A DNA stretch of 64,000 nt, taken from Pseudorasbora parva (Eukaryota; Chordata; Actinopteri; Cypriniformes; Gobionidae). Position 1 is the stretch's first letter. The number at the start of each line of letters is the position of its first letter. Location: assembly GCF_024679245.1 (NCBI RefSeq), contig NC_090175.1, positions 46,316,751-46,380,750 of the forward strand. Reading direction: 5' to 3'. Of the stretch, positions 10,100 to 22,766 are shown piece by piece. The translations under genes and the position numbers were made by a program. Below the pieces are notes generated by a model. It had not been told where the DNA came from and did no database searches. It saw only the letters and a program-made list of their open reading frames with translations.

Positions 10100-10225
10100 T
10101 GCATAAATACTGAATACCAAATTCATTTGGGTTACAAAATGTATGTAAAAATGTAACCCAATGGCTGGGTTTGTCCATATTTGACCCAAATTTAGGTTGA
10201 AACAATCCAGGGTTTTTAGTGTGCA
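10100..10225. repeat. Small repeat with GGGTTAC/GTAACCC inverted motifs
   Basis: GGGTTACAAAATG is followed within 30 bases by AAAATGTAACCCAA, then GGCTGGGTTTG and GACCCAAAT, ending with CAGGGTTTTTAGTGTG. The pattern resembles small non-autonomous hAT-like repeats of cyprinids from memory; boundaries are approximate. Confidence 0.4.
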
Positions 10226-10561
10226 TGCTCAAAATGCGGCCTTGAATCTGTTACTGCATATCACACTTTCTCACACACACATCCGTACAGCAGGCCCAGC
10301 CAATGTTCTCATGCACCTGTCTCTTCATATGTTTTTTCAGCTCCTTAAACACATACACACACAGAGGGTTGGATAGAGTGTTTTGGCCTGTTTAAAGGCA
10401 GCATATTGTCTCCTGCTTCACCTTTTCCCCTGCAGTGTGTTCCACAAGCGTGTCCTGTACCTCCCATTTCGCACCACACCTTCTGTCCATCCAGCCTTCA
10501 GTGTGAAAAAAAAAAAGTTAGTTTGTTAGGTGTGCAATATGGTGGTAAAAAATACAGATTT

Positions 10562-10799
10562 TTTTTTTACACTATTTCAGTAGTCCACTTTAGACATTTT
10601 ACTAGGTTAGGGTTAGTAGAATGAGTTGACATAAGTTATTTATAGTCAGTAGAATGTAGGTTGGGGTACAATACAATGTACAATAAAAATAATGTTTGTA
10701 GATATTAAGCAGATAGTCAACTAATACTATTATAAAGGGTAGTTGACATGCAGTAGCAGTGAGTTGAATGTCTAAAGTGTACTGTCGAAATAAACTGTT
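10562..10799. mobile_element. Short TIR element (~238 bp)
   Basis: The left end (TTTTACACTATTTCAGTAG, then TCCACTTTAGACATT) is matched in inverse at the right end (AATGTCTAAAGTGTACTGTC, then GAAATAAACTGTTAA), giving arms of about 38 bp. A right-half relative lies at 58965-59069. Non-coding. Confidence 0.7.
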
Positions 10800-12222
10800 A
10801 ATTTTATTGAGGAGCAAGGAGGCATTAATTTGATCAAAGTGACAGTAAAGAGATTTATAATGTAAAAAAAAAATGATATCTCAAATAAATGCTGTTCTTT
10901 TGAGCTTTCCGTTCATCACAGTATCCTTAAAAAAATCTTTATTAGCCTAGTGGTTTAGAAAAGGCAAGTGCATTAGTAGAGCTGGCAGGCTGACATTATT
11001 TGGAAAGATTCCAAAAGTGCAACCAAAGGACATGGTTCAATATGGTTATTTGTAATCGATGAAAACCAATCAAATTATTATTGCCAAAAGGAGATGCGAC
11101 TGGACATTGCCAGAATATGTATTAGGTCTGCCCGGACCTGATTGCACCGGTCACACAGAGGGTCAATATTGTATTTATTTTTTAATAAACCTTTGACCAA
11201 TGAATTCAGTCTTAATATATTAGATGAATGAGACAGTGGTGTACGTCATAGAGTCCTTCTGTATCTCAAAGCTCTGCAGAAAATAATTATCTTACCTGTG
11301 CAGAGCTAGAATGATACTAGAATGCTTGATGGTACCAAATTAGAAGTTAAAAAGGCCCAAATCAAACGCTATTAACCTGGATCATTGTGATTTGGATTCA
11401 GGGATGCCTGCAGGATTTCATCTGGATTTTAAAACTGCTTATTCATGTGACAAAGCTGCAGTAGCTAAAAGTTAGCTCTCAGATTTGGTTTCAGTTATTT
11501 GTAGGTGAATATCCACTTCATCCAACACTATTTGTTCTGTCAGTCTCAATATCATATCTCTTACTGACTGGGAAACCGTTTCAGATACTTCAGATTGAGA
11601 GAGGTATGAACGAATCAATTCAGACTATTTTACAAACCTATTTGGTTGACCAGAAAGATCCGACTTAAAAGAATGGTTCAATTGAATCAGTAAGTTGTTG
11701 ACTTGAGAACCTCTTGGACTGATTGAGTCTGATTTGTGAAAAGAAAAGAAAAGAGAGAGAGAGAGAGAATGGTTTGTTTATAAATCTGACATTGCTATGG
11801 CAAGGCTTTTCTCAAGAACCGCCGGTGCAATAGGCTCGTGTTTTTATCTTATCAGTGCCAAAGAGACTCAAATAAATGTTCGTTTTTATAATTCAGGCAA
11901 GTGTTATACATCATTATAATCTGTTAAGTTTCTCTTATTTTTTGAGAAAAGTCAATACAATAAAAACCTTTTGTGCTTTTTGCAAAATAAAGAAAGCAAA
12001 CACAATGCAGCCTCTCTGTCAAAGAAGTCTAATCTGATTCTCAGATTGCATTTACACACTGACTTTGTTGCTGCATGTTGCCAGTGGCTGGCGGTGAGGT
12101 TGCTAGTGGGCATTCCCACTACTGGTTGTCTTGCAATTTTTGTAAATGGCCTTCATGGGTGTTGCTCCATGTTATGGACAACAAATCAGTTTTCTTGCCA
12201 CCACAAACAAATATTTTGTAAG
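10800..12222. other. Unannotated unique DNA
   Basis: No gene or recognisable element. A GA-rich run lies near 11739-11768. Confidence 0.45.
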
Positions 12223-12231
12223 GAAAAATGT

Positions 12232-12731
12232 TAGCCTGACAAGCCAGACCCACATCAAGATGTTTGGTCTGGAAACTCACCATAGACAATCCGAGGGGCG
12301 GGATAAACGGTTGTCTTTCAAACTCCCTCTGCACGTGACAGGATAGCGCTACACCAACCAGAGCAACGAAGGTGAAACAGAGCTCGCTGATAGATTAAAC
12401 ATTCGCCGTATCCGGTCGGCTAAACTCCGAACACATCTTCCCTTTTTAAGAATGACTTCAGTGCCGTTCTTTGTTCTTTTCTCAGAGAAAAGCTTAACTC
12501 CAAGTCTTCCAGAGTCGCAGTCAAAGCTGATTCGAAAGACCGCCGCCGTTCGCACACAAACGCAACTCGGCCGTCGTCATTATGGCCCCCGCCCGCTGAC
12601 TCTATACACGATGTGATTGGCCCGTCCAGATTCTGAGGAATACAGCTCAGACATGTATTGAGAGTTCCTAGACAACACTTGCGGGCAAATTAAATTTGCT
12701 GCCGCTAGGGTGCGTCTAGATTTCTAGGCTA
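12232..12731. mobile_element. TIR element (TAGCCTG...AGGCTA), 500 bp, 9-bp TSD
   Basis: Flanks are GAAAAATGT (12223-12231) and GAAAAGTGT (12732-12740), a 9-bp target duplication with one mismatch. Ends are TAGCCTGACA and TTCTAGGCTA. The right ~290 bp recurs as a truncated copy at 15147-15432. Another element with TAGCCTG/CAGGCTA ends and an exact 9-bp duplication is at 32431-33185. No transposase is encoded. The superfamily is not assigned: hAT would normally give 8 bp. Confidence 0.85.
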
Positions 12732-13449
12732 GAAAAGTGTAAATATAAATGAAATCAGTTCATAAAATGGCTAATATAAAGGATGAACGAGAAACAGCTA
12801 TAGGGTTCTTTGCCATTGTGGCTATTAATCTATCAAATGTCATCTATCTGACATATCATAAATTATAGGACAGATGCTGACTGCTAAAATCTCCTACATC
12901 TTGCCTTGGACCTGAAGAATGACGGATCACGTCCACTCCACTGACATCACTCCTATTGGTTGTCACTCCCAAAGTTCTTCTTTATTTGCATAAAGTTGGA
13001 CAGATCTTGTCTGTGTTGCGTCGCTGGACATGCCCCGACCGGTCGCCAGCGATCCCCGTCGCTCATGTCACCGGAAGCTTTCTTTTGAAAAGATTGGGAT
13101 CATGTTGCTTTGTTGCTGCTAGTGTAAATGCAGCTTTATTCTGTCTTGTTCCCCCTGTATCTTCTAGTTTATGTGTGAATGTACCATACCCTAAAAGGAA
13201 CCAGTTTTGGCCTGAGTTTGTTTCAGTATTAACAGAAAGGGCTAAGCCAGGCTGAAACGGGCCAAAGTCAGCCAGCAGTGCACAGTCAGGCCTTTCATCC
13301 TCCCCCTGACTGATCCGATCTAGCTGAAGGATTGCAAGAAAAAAAAATGCTTAATTTGGAAACTCATTGCAGTCATTTAAATGTTAATGGGCTTTTCTTA
13401 TTTTAAAATCACCTCACTAACTGTATTATTGTGCAAATGAGCCTTTTCT
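12732..13449. other. Unique DNA with a repeat-like part near 12940-13130
   Basis: The stretch around CTATTGGTTGTCACTCCC and GTCGCTGGACATGCCC resembles non-autonomous transposon ends I recall from zebrafish, but no termini are seen. The 99-residue frame at 12956-13255 is not protein-like. Confidence 0.35.
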
Positions 13450-13487
13450 ATCTCTCTCTCTCCCTCTCTCCCTCTCTCCCTCTCTCC

Positions 13488-13564
<77 letters not shown>

Positions 13565-13579
13565 CCTCTCCCTCCCTCT
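13450..13579. repeat. (CT)n microsatellite with CCCT variants
   Basis: A pyrimidine tract of about 130 bp, imperfect at both ends. The reading frames through it (SLSLSL, EREREG) are spurious. Confidence 0.95.
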
Positions 13580-14296
13580 ATCACTCTTGCCTCTTATCAA
13601 TCCACTCTTAAGTGCTGAAACGTTTACTTGTCTGGCCATAATTGGATTTTCTTTTTTTTTTCTGACTGAGGAACAGCAGGTGTGGAGGTTCTCCTCTAGT
13701 CAGAGTTTTTGGTGGAATGTTATTCTCTGTGGCAGGCCGCGTTGTTTGTTTTGCATTGTTGTGCTGTCTGATGGCGCCCCCGGAGAGATTCAGCAAGCAG
13801 ACGAGCACATACATCACCTGAAGCAGCTCGCTTAATCAATATCTAACCGATCAATTTAAATATCGGGAGGTCTGGACTTTTTATTTGCAGCAACTAGAAT
13901 CAACAAATCTTTTGTGAAAATCAAAGAAGAGGTAACCAAAGAATCAATGCTTTCAGTGTCATGCTGGTATAGGATATTCAGTAGCACGCTAGGTGACATA
14001 TTCTTCAATTCTTCAATCTTAATGTCAGGAATTATTTTATTAATTTTATTTTTTAACTTTTGTTTTAGAGAGCATCAGGCCATTTTTGGGGTGGTGATCA
14101 GGTCAAGTCACAAGCTGAATGTAACACATTCCCCTGTAGGTGAGTATAAAGAAAACTACAGGAAGTTTATCGACAATCCCAACATCAACAGATAGAAAAT
14201 AAAAGTGTGACTTGGCTTTTCTTGACTTGAAATAATATGAAACTCACTGAACAGCAGATTAAACAAAGCTAGACGAGAGACAATGGTAAAATGAGC
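13580..14296. other. Unannotated unique DNA
   Basis: No gene or element is recognised. Confidence 0.45.
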
Positions 14297-14301
14297 TCTC
14301 C

Positions 14302-14368
<67 letters not shown>
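14297..14368. repeat. Compound (CT)n(AT)n microsatellite
   Basis: About 28 bp of CT followed by about 44 bp of TA. Confidence 0.95.
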
Positions 14369-14375
<7 letters not shown>

Positions 14376-15146
14376 TATTTAAGAAACATTTTCAAAAATA
14401 TCTCCATACAACAACATAATACGCATTTTTTGTAACTCCACGCGCAGCTCCGCATCCAAAGATGAACGAGTTCTCTGCGAATCTAGCCGAGAATTAGGTG
14501 CTTATATTTACTGAATGAGCCTACAAAAGCAGAAATAAGCCATTTTAAATAAAGATGTTTAATCAAATAAATAAATAAATCATGAAAATAAAGGTTAGTG
14601 AAATTAGGAAATATTTAAAAGATCGTTAATTTAGTGCATATTTTGTTCTCATGTCATAAGTAGGCTAATAATATCAAGCCAAGGTTTACTGAGTTTTACA
14701 CAATTTTTTTGTAGTGTGGTTAGATCGGAGATCAAGACCGCTGCTAATGTAGACGGCATAGTGGCCGCTTAGTGCTACCAACTGTTAAGCGTGTGAAATC
14801 ATCTGAGATGGTCCCATTTATATCTCTGACTGATTTGACTGGTCACGGTAATGCAAATTTAATATTTAAAATAAATTAAATAAAATCTAAATTATATTTA
14901 ATTTATATCTAAATATATATTATATCTAAATTATAAACATTCGAGTTTACTTGATTTGGGTGGAGAAGCAGCAAACAGATAACGCCAGCATCCTGTCCCC
15001 CTCGTTGCTTGGCAATAATATTACAATATACTTGTAATTATGCTACTGATATTACTATAGTAAGTACATGTAAGATGTGTAATAGGGACACTAAAAAATA
15101 AAGTGTCACCATATGCTCACAAAAACATCTATTTATGGCAGGGGTC
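14369..15146. other. AT-rich unique DNA
   Basis: No gene. Near 15060-15110 a GTACATGTAA...GGACACTAAAAAATAAAGTGTCACC end resembles the element end at 62940-63020, probably a short TIR family, with only one end visible here. Confidence 0.4.
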
Positions 15147-15432
15147 TCTTTGTTCTTTTCTCAGAGAAAAGCTTAACTCCAAGTCTTCCAGAATCGCAGT
15201 CAAAGCTGATTCGAAAGGCCGCCGCCATTCGCCAGTTTCTGTGTTTACTAGAAGCACGCAAACGCAACTCGGCCGTCGTCATTATGGCCCCGCCCGCCGA
15301 CTCTATACACGATGTGATTGGGCCGTCCAGATTTTGAGGAACACAGCTCAAAATGGTATTGAGAGTTCCTAGACGACACTTACGGGCAAATTTAATTTGC
15401 TGCCGCTAGGGTGAGTCTAGATTTCTAGGCTA
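15147..15432. mobile_element. 5'-truncated copy of the TAGCCTG TIR family
   Basis: Shares sequence with 12472-12731 from CTTTGTTCTTTTCTCAGAG to TTCTAGGCTA, with an extra ~25 bp (CAGTTTCTGTGTTTACTAG) that the first copy lacks. The left end is missing. Confidence 0.85.
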
Positions 15433-15439
15433 GTAGGAC

Positions 15440-16095
15440 CGTGCAGTTCTAGCAATGTGGTCTGTTGAAGTTTGACGGCTCATCAAACACAACTGCAAGG
15501 TTCCTGGCTATCCTGGATGGAATAACTGTTGATGAACCAAGCTTGAATTGAGAAGTTTTGATACTTGTGTTAGGTTGGCCGAGACCATAAGCAGATCTTC
15601 ACAAGGTTTAGTTGAAGTGTGTCCTTCATCCAGCAATAAATGTCTGTCAGGCAGGCCGAGATATGAACATCTACCATTAGATCATCTGGTTTGAATGAGA
15701 GGTGGAGTTGTGTGCCATAAGCATAGCAGTGATAGGAAAATCCATGTTTCCGAATGACAAATCCTAGTATGACATGTAGAGAAAAGAAGTGGTCCAAGCA
15801 CTGATCCCTAAGGAACCCCAGAAGGTAGATGTTGTTAAGACACCTCACCCCTCCAAGAGACCCTGAAGGATCTGCCTGAGAGGTAAGACTTGAACCATTG
15901 GAGTGTGGTTCTTGAGATGCCCTTTGTCTTGAGGATTGACAGGAGGATCTGCTGGTTAACTGTGTCACAAGCAGAAGAAAGATCCCTCAAGATGAGTACT
16001 GAGGATTTGGAAGCTGCTCTTGCCAGTCTCAGAGCTTCAATAAAGGAGAATAGGGAAGTCTCAGTTGAGAGGCTGCTTTTGAAAGCATTACATTT
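15440..16095 (-). pseudogene. L2-like LINE reverse transcriptase fragment
   Basis: On the minus strand, 15835-16090 reads EALRLARAASKSSVLILRDL, then SSACDTVNQQILLSIL and TTLQWFKSYLSGRSF: motif A (with its Asp) and following blocks of a non-LTR reverse transcriptase. The next frame (15570-15850) gives SYHCYAYGTQLHLSF, where the essential Y-A/C-D-D box reads YAYG, then a DIYCWMKDTLQLNLVK block. There is at least one frameshift and the catalytic pair is lost, so it is dead. No 5' or 3' end is visible. Assignment to the L2/CR1 group is from remembered similarity. Confidence 0.88.
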
Positions 16096-16643
16096 AATGT
16101 GAAAAATAAAAATGAAAAATAGCACATTCAAAATACGAATAAAACTAAAATAAAAGTTTCTCATTGTAATTTAATTTTTACATCAAATATATTTAAGAGC
16201 ATATGTACCTTCTGAGGAAGAAGAATTTTATGTGTCTAGCTTGGAGTGTGAACAGAAAGAGAGAAAGAAGAATTCCAGGTACACACAGGTCACTAGGGGG
16301 GAAATGGAGGTTTTATGTGCCTTTCTGTTGTATTTTCCACATTAATTTAATTCTGTCCACTTTAATATAACCTCCTGTATCTCCTTTCCCAGTATCGATC
16401 AGGTTCTGATCCATTGACCCCACACATGTCTCTGGAGTCAGTCAGTAATATGATATCTGACGCCGAGCTGCTGGTGGACAAAGCAGGATAAGGCACCGCT
16501 GATCCATGCGGTATTGGCATATCTGACTCTGTTAGATGTGTGTGTTATTGCGCCTATATGTAGGTATGTGTGTGTGCGTGTGTGGATATGCTCTCCCATA
16601 TCTAACGTAACCAATATGGTGTCTAGGGCCCCAGGAAGCAGAT

Positions 16644-16646
<3 letters not shown>
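16096..16646. other. Unique DNA; possible conserved noncoding stretch at 16385-16515
   Basis: The sequence around CAGTATCGATCAGGTTCTGA and GACGCCGAGCTGCTGGTGG is complex and non-repetitive. No open frame with coding character was found; conservation is speculative. Confidence 0.35.
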
Positions 16647-16699
<53 letters not shown>

Positions 16700-16734
16700 C
16701 ACACACATACACATTAGCACACACACACACACAC
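16647..16734. repeat. (CA)n microsatellite, interrupted
   Basis: About 88 bp of CA with interruptions at 16684, 16708 and 16714-16717. Confidence 0.95.
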
Positions 16735-17303
16735 GGTGGTCACTGAGTCATTGCTGTGTTTCTCAGCTGTTTGATCTGATAAGGTGGCTGCTGAGGACAG
16801 CAAAGAGAGAAAGTGAGCATATTTCTCCTCACCACAAGCTGTCCGCACTGGTGCCTGTGATGCACAAGCCATTTGCGCTGGACTGATGGGGGGATATCAG
16901 CGTTGGCCAGCGTGCCGGGGGGATATTACAGATGACAACCTGAGATGAGAGAGCAGACGTGTGATGCGGACCTGCCGAGGAAGACATGTTGGTCAATTTG
17001 GTTGATTAATGTGTTTTCCACTTTTACTTGACTTCATAGGGGCTTTTGCCACTCTTTATTTAGAAAGACAGTAGAGAGGGGACAGGGCATTACTAGAGAG
17101 AAAGAGAGAGAGAGAAAGGGTGATTAGTACAACAATGGCTGGCCCTGGAAACCTGCATCTCCCACGTGAGAATCACATTCTTAGAAGAAAAGGCTGCATT
17201 TAAAACCTTAAAGGGTTCTGTCAAGCATTTCATATACGTAGAACTGTTTAGGGATTCCCATCATGGATTTAAGTTCATATTTAATTTCATGTAATAAACT
17301 TAA
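16735..17303. other. Unique DNA
   Basis: Complex sequence with a short GA run near 17098-17118. No gene is recognised. Confidence 0.4.
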
Positions 17304-17939
17304 AGGTGCATGTAGTATTTTTGCAGTAAAATATCCAAAAACCACAAGGCCAGTGTTCTTACAATATCCCAAATGTTCAACTATTAGTAAATTGTGGGAA
17401 AGTTGCTTTTTTAACCAAGAAGCCGGGACGTCTGAGGGAGTCGCCTGTCTATTGCGTCATATCTGCGTTACCCTCGAGGTGTCCGGTTTTATTTGGCAGA
17501 AACGCTTTACTCTTAGCAGTGTGAACAAGTGTCAGAGCAGCCGCTGAGCGAACGCACAGAGTAACGTCATAACATCTTTTTAAACACACTTATATATATC
17601 TAGTATGATAAACAAAGCTGCGTTACCTCATACTTGTGACCGGAAAAGTGTCCCGTCATAATAAAAGTCCCACTGCTCGCATGCGTTTCAATCGCTCCTG
17701 CGGCCTTGCTCAGCTCCACAACACTCGGTCCTGCTTCTGCTTCACACTACAGTATTGTTAATAACTGAATCCATAAACATGATTTAATGAGTCCAATCCC
17801 GATTCTTTTCCACCGGCGGTGGAAACCGGAGGTGAAGACCATATGTACCAAGATTCTGTGCTCAAACCTGATGTCATCAAACTATGCCTTTGTTTTGAAT
17901 AGGCGCCCTCTAGCGGACGGAAAGTTGCATAGTGTAGCT
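17304..17939. mobile_element. TTAA-flanked non-autonomous element, 636 bp
   Basis: TTAA at 17300-17303 and 17940-17943. The left end is AGGTGCATGTAG and the inverse of the right end is AGCTACACTATGC: weak TIRs. The right end CGCCCTCTAGCGGACGG...AGTGTAGCTTTAA resembles the end at about 58000-58035. No coding content. Confidence 0.6.
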
Positions 17940-17943
17940 TTAA

Positions 17944-18509
17944 TAAAATGTAATTTTATAAGTGTATTCAAGTAACCTTTTATTCATAAAAGTATTGTGC
18001 AGTCATTTAAGACATTTCTCCTATATAGAACATTTTTATAAATTATTTCATAAATGATTCTTTAACATTTTGTCAGGAAACCTAAAAATAAAAGCTAATT
18101 CAATAAACTTTAATAAAATTAAATAACTAAAAATGAAATAATATAAAACATTTTTTTTAAATAAAATAAAAAATATAAGCAGAGTTTAGAGCTTGTATAA
18201 CTCAATGTTTGAGCTCATATTACATTTTTTGACAGACTTTGGTCTTGTCATTCTGAACAATTTCTGGCATCAAGTTTGCATCTAAAACTCAAGGTATTTT
18301 TCTCAGGAGAATAATGATGAGACAGAGCAGGGAGAATAATGTCAACTAATTAATGCATGTTCTTGGTCGTATTGTAAGTGCTTAACTGGTGCACATTAAA
18401 AAAGGGTTAAAATTGTAATCAAAACAAAACCCTCTTGTTTTTTTCTAGCTTCTTAACTAAACATCTGTCATGTTTACTGTGGCTGTTTTTACTATGAACA
18501 ACACTAAGT
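17944..18509. other. AT-rich unique DNA
   Basis: No gene or element recognised. Confidence 0.45.
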
Positions 18510-18958
18510 AGGTGTAAACAGATTCTGAAAGTGTCCACTTTTGACCACTTCCAGAGGTAGTTGAAAACGCGTTTGACCGGATTGTTTGGCAGTGTAAACG
18601 CTCATGTGATTGACAGACGATGACAAATTTACCAAGCAATATGTTCTCTTTCTGTGGTCTTGTGGCCATCAGAGCAGAAACGAAAGCTGCTGCTCTCTGT
18701 GTGTTTTTCTGTCATCTCTGTGCACATTCATATGAAATTTGTGTGAGCTTATTTTTGTCCATTGGAAAGAAAGATCTAAAAATAAACTACATATACCCGC
18801 CCATAGACCCTCCCCTCGAAGACATCAGGACAGAATTGGTTGAAAGTGGACTAAAGAGAAGGATTAAAACACCAGGTGTAAATGGGTATGTATCTTGCTC
18901 ATCTTGTGATCCAATTGACCAAAGCGCATCGTAATTATACCAGGTGTAAACAGAGCCA
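18510..18958. mobile_element. Possible non-autonomous DNA transposon
   Basis: AGGTGTAAACAG occurs at both ends (about 18511 and 18942) and ACACCAGGTGTAAATGG lies at 18870. Such TTTACACCTGGT motifs mark a common fish repeat family in my memory. Exact ends and a target duplication were not found. The 104-residue frame at 18620-18934 has no recognised domain. Confidence 0.4.
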
Positions 18959-19038
18959 GAAAAAGAAATCTGGAGTAGGATTTACTTAAAAAATATATAT
19001 ATATATAATTTAGAAATTGCTAGCAAATTTCACAAATA

Positions 19039-19280
19039 TTTGAACCAGTCTGCCCATTCTCCTCTGACCTTTGGCATCAACAACACATTTTTGCCCACAG
19101 AATTGCCACTCACTGGATACTTTCTCTTTTTCAGACCATTCTCTGTAAACCCTAGAGGTGGTTGTGTGTTAAAATCCTAGTAGATCAGCAGTTTCTGAAA
19201 TACCAGCCCATCTGGTACCAACAGCCATGCAACGTTCAAAGTCACTTAAATCACCTTTCTTCACCATTCTGATGCTCAGT
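19039..19280 (-). mobile_element. Tc1-like (DD36E family) fragment, part 1 of a split copy
   Basis: Minus-strand N-terminal coding region of the family, also seen at 7330-7531 and 29216-29582. It stops at ATGCTCAGT, and the same element resumes at 20795 with ATGCTCAAT, so 1.5 kb has been inserted. Confidence 0.88.
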
Positions 19281-20794
19281 TAGACTGGGTAAACCCAGCC
19301 TGATCTACCAGTGATTTCGTCCTGCAACTCAGTCTGGAAACCTGTACATTCATTTCTACTGCTTCTGTAACACTTTTGCGGGAGCCAATCACAGACTGGC
19401 TTATCCACCTGCTGTGCTATTGGTTGGTTTAAAGGTCCCATGGCATGACATTTTCATTTCATGAGGTTTTTCAATATTAATATGAGTTCCCCTAGCCTGC
19501 ATATAGTCCTCAATTGGCTAGAAGTTTTGATCGATGTAAACCGAGTTCAGGCTGTATTTCTCTGCCTTTGAGAAAATGAGAGCCCAGAGGAGCTGATCTT
19601 GAATTCTCCTGTTATGACGTCCAGGAAAGGTTACCGCCCCTTCCTCTGCTCTGCCCGCCCAGAGAATTAGTAGAGAATGGAGTCAGTTTATTGGTCACGA
19701 TGTCAGCACAGGCTTTACCATATGGATTCGACAGCACTGCCACAAACATTGAGTAACAGTGTTCATGAATGCCTGATCTGGGATCAGTGATTTCTGATGT
19801 GTAGCTAATCATTCATGTTCACACAGACTTTCTTTCTATATTGTTTAATACTGTCAGTCCTGCCGCTGACCATCTTGATGCATCAGTGTATCAAGCCAGT
19901 GACTAAAATGATCAACTTCACGTTGTTTCTGTTAGTAGCATGAAACAAATCTGTTATTTTAATGATTAAATTACAGAGAGAGTTCAAAGAACACTCTTTA
20001 TAATGTTCGGTTAATGCCGAACATTATAAATATAGTTGTCCAATTATAACATATTCGGTTAAATATAATTGTCCAAAATCCCGTTAAGCTGCACCACAGA
20101 AGTTCTTACTGTATTCATGTCAATGTCGTGTTTGGTGTTAGTTGTGGTGAAAGCATTTTGTGAGAGAAATAATGGGAAATAATGGGGTGCTTTTTCAGAG
20201 CTCTCAGATACAAACAATAAACTCGCACTCACAGCGCTCTCAACAACTTACAATAACACTTTCTCAGCAATCTTTCCCCAGCTCTCCGTCTCTCTCTGGA
20301 CGGGCAGAGCTGCTTGCGCCTCACTAAATCACGCCCCCTCCACCACATAATCTTATACTCATTTCAACTGCAAAGATGTCAGCCAATCACAACAGTGGGT
20401 GTATTCACTGAAGTCTCACAGCAGACACGCCCCTTGAAACAGAATTCTAGCCAGAGGGCTAAAGTCAGTATAGAAACAAATGACTTTTATTTCTAAATTG
20501 ACATTGTTTAAAAACCATACTTACAATATAAGTACACCTCAGGAAACATTTTAAAATAATAAAAAAATCCATGCCATGGGAACATTAACATGATGTAGAA
20601 TAGAAAAGTGATGGATCGTTGCCTCTTGATTAAGCCTCTTGTGCTCCGATTGGTTGAAGGATTATCCAATTGTGTACAGAGTCATTTGAATAATGCTCGT
20701 TTATCAGGCCTCTTGTGCACAAGAAAATAAAGAGCAGACTCCCCAGACCAATGTTCAATCTTAGATTGAGCTTGGTCTAGTGATAGCCAGACAA
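19281..20794. mobile_element. Non-autonomous element, 9-bp TSD, itself interrupted
   Basis: Flanked by ATGCTCAGT (19272-19280) and ATGCTCAAT (20795-20803), a 9-bp duplication with one difference that is single-copy in the uninterrupted Tc1 relative. It starts TAGACTGGGT. Its right part (GCCTCTTGATTAAGCCTCTT through CCCCAGACCAAT) matches a second copy at 39418-39742. It is split by the TTAA element at 19433-20584. Non-coding. Confidence 0.82.
19433..20584. mobile_element. TTAA-target element with CCCATGGCATG TIRs, 1152 bp
   Basis: TTAA at 19429-19432 and 20585-20588. The homologous uninterrupted sequence near 39575 has a single TTAA (GAGTTTAACAAG), which proves the duplication. Ends are AGGTCCCATGGCATGA and the inverse TGTTCCCATGGCATGG. 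TTAA duplication is typical of piggyBac, but the ends are not the canonical CCC type. No transposase is encoded. Confidence 0.85.
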
Positions 20795-20940
20795 ATGCTC
20801 AATTTGAACTTCAGCAGATTGTCTTGACCATTTATAAATGCCTAATGCATTGAGTTGCTGCCATGTCATTGGCTGATTAGATATTTGTGTTAGCAATCAG
20901 ATGAATATGTGTGCCTAATAAAATGGCCTGTAAGTGTTTT
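20795..20940 (-). mobile_element. Tc1-like (DD36E family) fragment, part 2
   Basis: Resumes the element split at 19280 and runs to the family terminus GTGCCTAATAAAATGGCC. Confidence 0.88.
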
Positions 20941-21786
<846 letters not shown>

Positions 21787-22562
21787 CACTGAAAATAGGT
21801 GTGTTGGATTTTCATGATTTAATCATGTACATTGGTTCCACATGAATCAATTAAGTTAAACAAACATAATTTGTCAACATAACTTCAACATCATGGAATT
21901 AAGTCATTTTTAAGTAACCCAATTGAGCTCTCAAAATGATTTTAATATGGCTTGCTAACAACAGTGGTATGCACAGGGGGCTTGAGGCCCTGCCTCTTTA
22001 ATCAAATCACAAGATTATTTTGTGTTTGTATATTTTTATGGTCACTTGACTGATTTATAAAACTGTACTAACCAGTTTTCATTCTGTTAGTCCGCAAAAT
22101 CACATAATGGACATGTCAAATGCTATGAAATGCTATTTAATGACATGTGGTGTTTCAGTCCGCAGCCTAAGCAATCGCTCCGCTCTTCTCCACTATGGTA
22201 ACCCAGTATAATTTAAGTGGTTCTAATTATTACAGCATAATTAAACATTAAACACTATTAAACAATATCCCCCTTATCTAATTTTGCCCAAAAACGCATA
22301 AAATAACACTTAAGTTCAACAATTTTAATCTTCTCATCAAGTTCTAAGCAAAGCATGCTGGGAACTACAGTTTCAAGTTCAAGTACTTAATTGGTTCACA
22401 TTCACTCCAAATAATGTAATCTAGTAGATTGCACATTTTAGAGAATTACATTAATCGAAAGCAAAGAAATCACATTTAGAAGAGAAGCACAGTTTTGTGT
22501 AGATCGCAAATAATAAGATTAAGTAAACTGGACAATGTGTGTTTTCCTTTTTTTTTTCAGTG
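21787..22562. mobile_element. CACTG...CAGTG element with TA flanks, 776 bp
   Basis: TA at 21785-21786 and 22563-22564. Ends are CACTGAAAATAGG and TTTTTTTTTCAGTG. The same terminal type occurs at 30049-30388 and 53652-53876. Non-coding. Confidence 0.7.
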
Positions 22563-22565
22563 TAC

Positions 22566-22766
22566 ACTCACATAAAGGATTATTAGGAACACCATACTAA
22601 TACTGTGTTTGACCCGCTTTCGCCTTCAGAACTGCCTTAATTCTACGTGGCATTGATTCAACAAGGTGCTGAAAGTATTATTTAGAAATGTTGGTCTATA
22701 TTGATAGGATAGCATCTTGCAGTTGATGAAGATTTGTGGGAAGGACATCCAGGGCATGAACCTTTG
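22566..22766 (-). mobile_element. Tc1-like (DD36E family) 3' end fragment
   Basis: The minus-strand transposase C-terminus and terminus of the same family as 3363-3600 and 53066-53297. It ends abruptly at a second Tc1 element near 22767. Confidence 0.88.
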
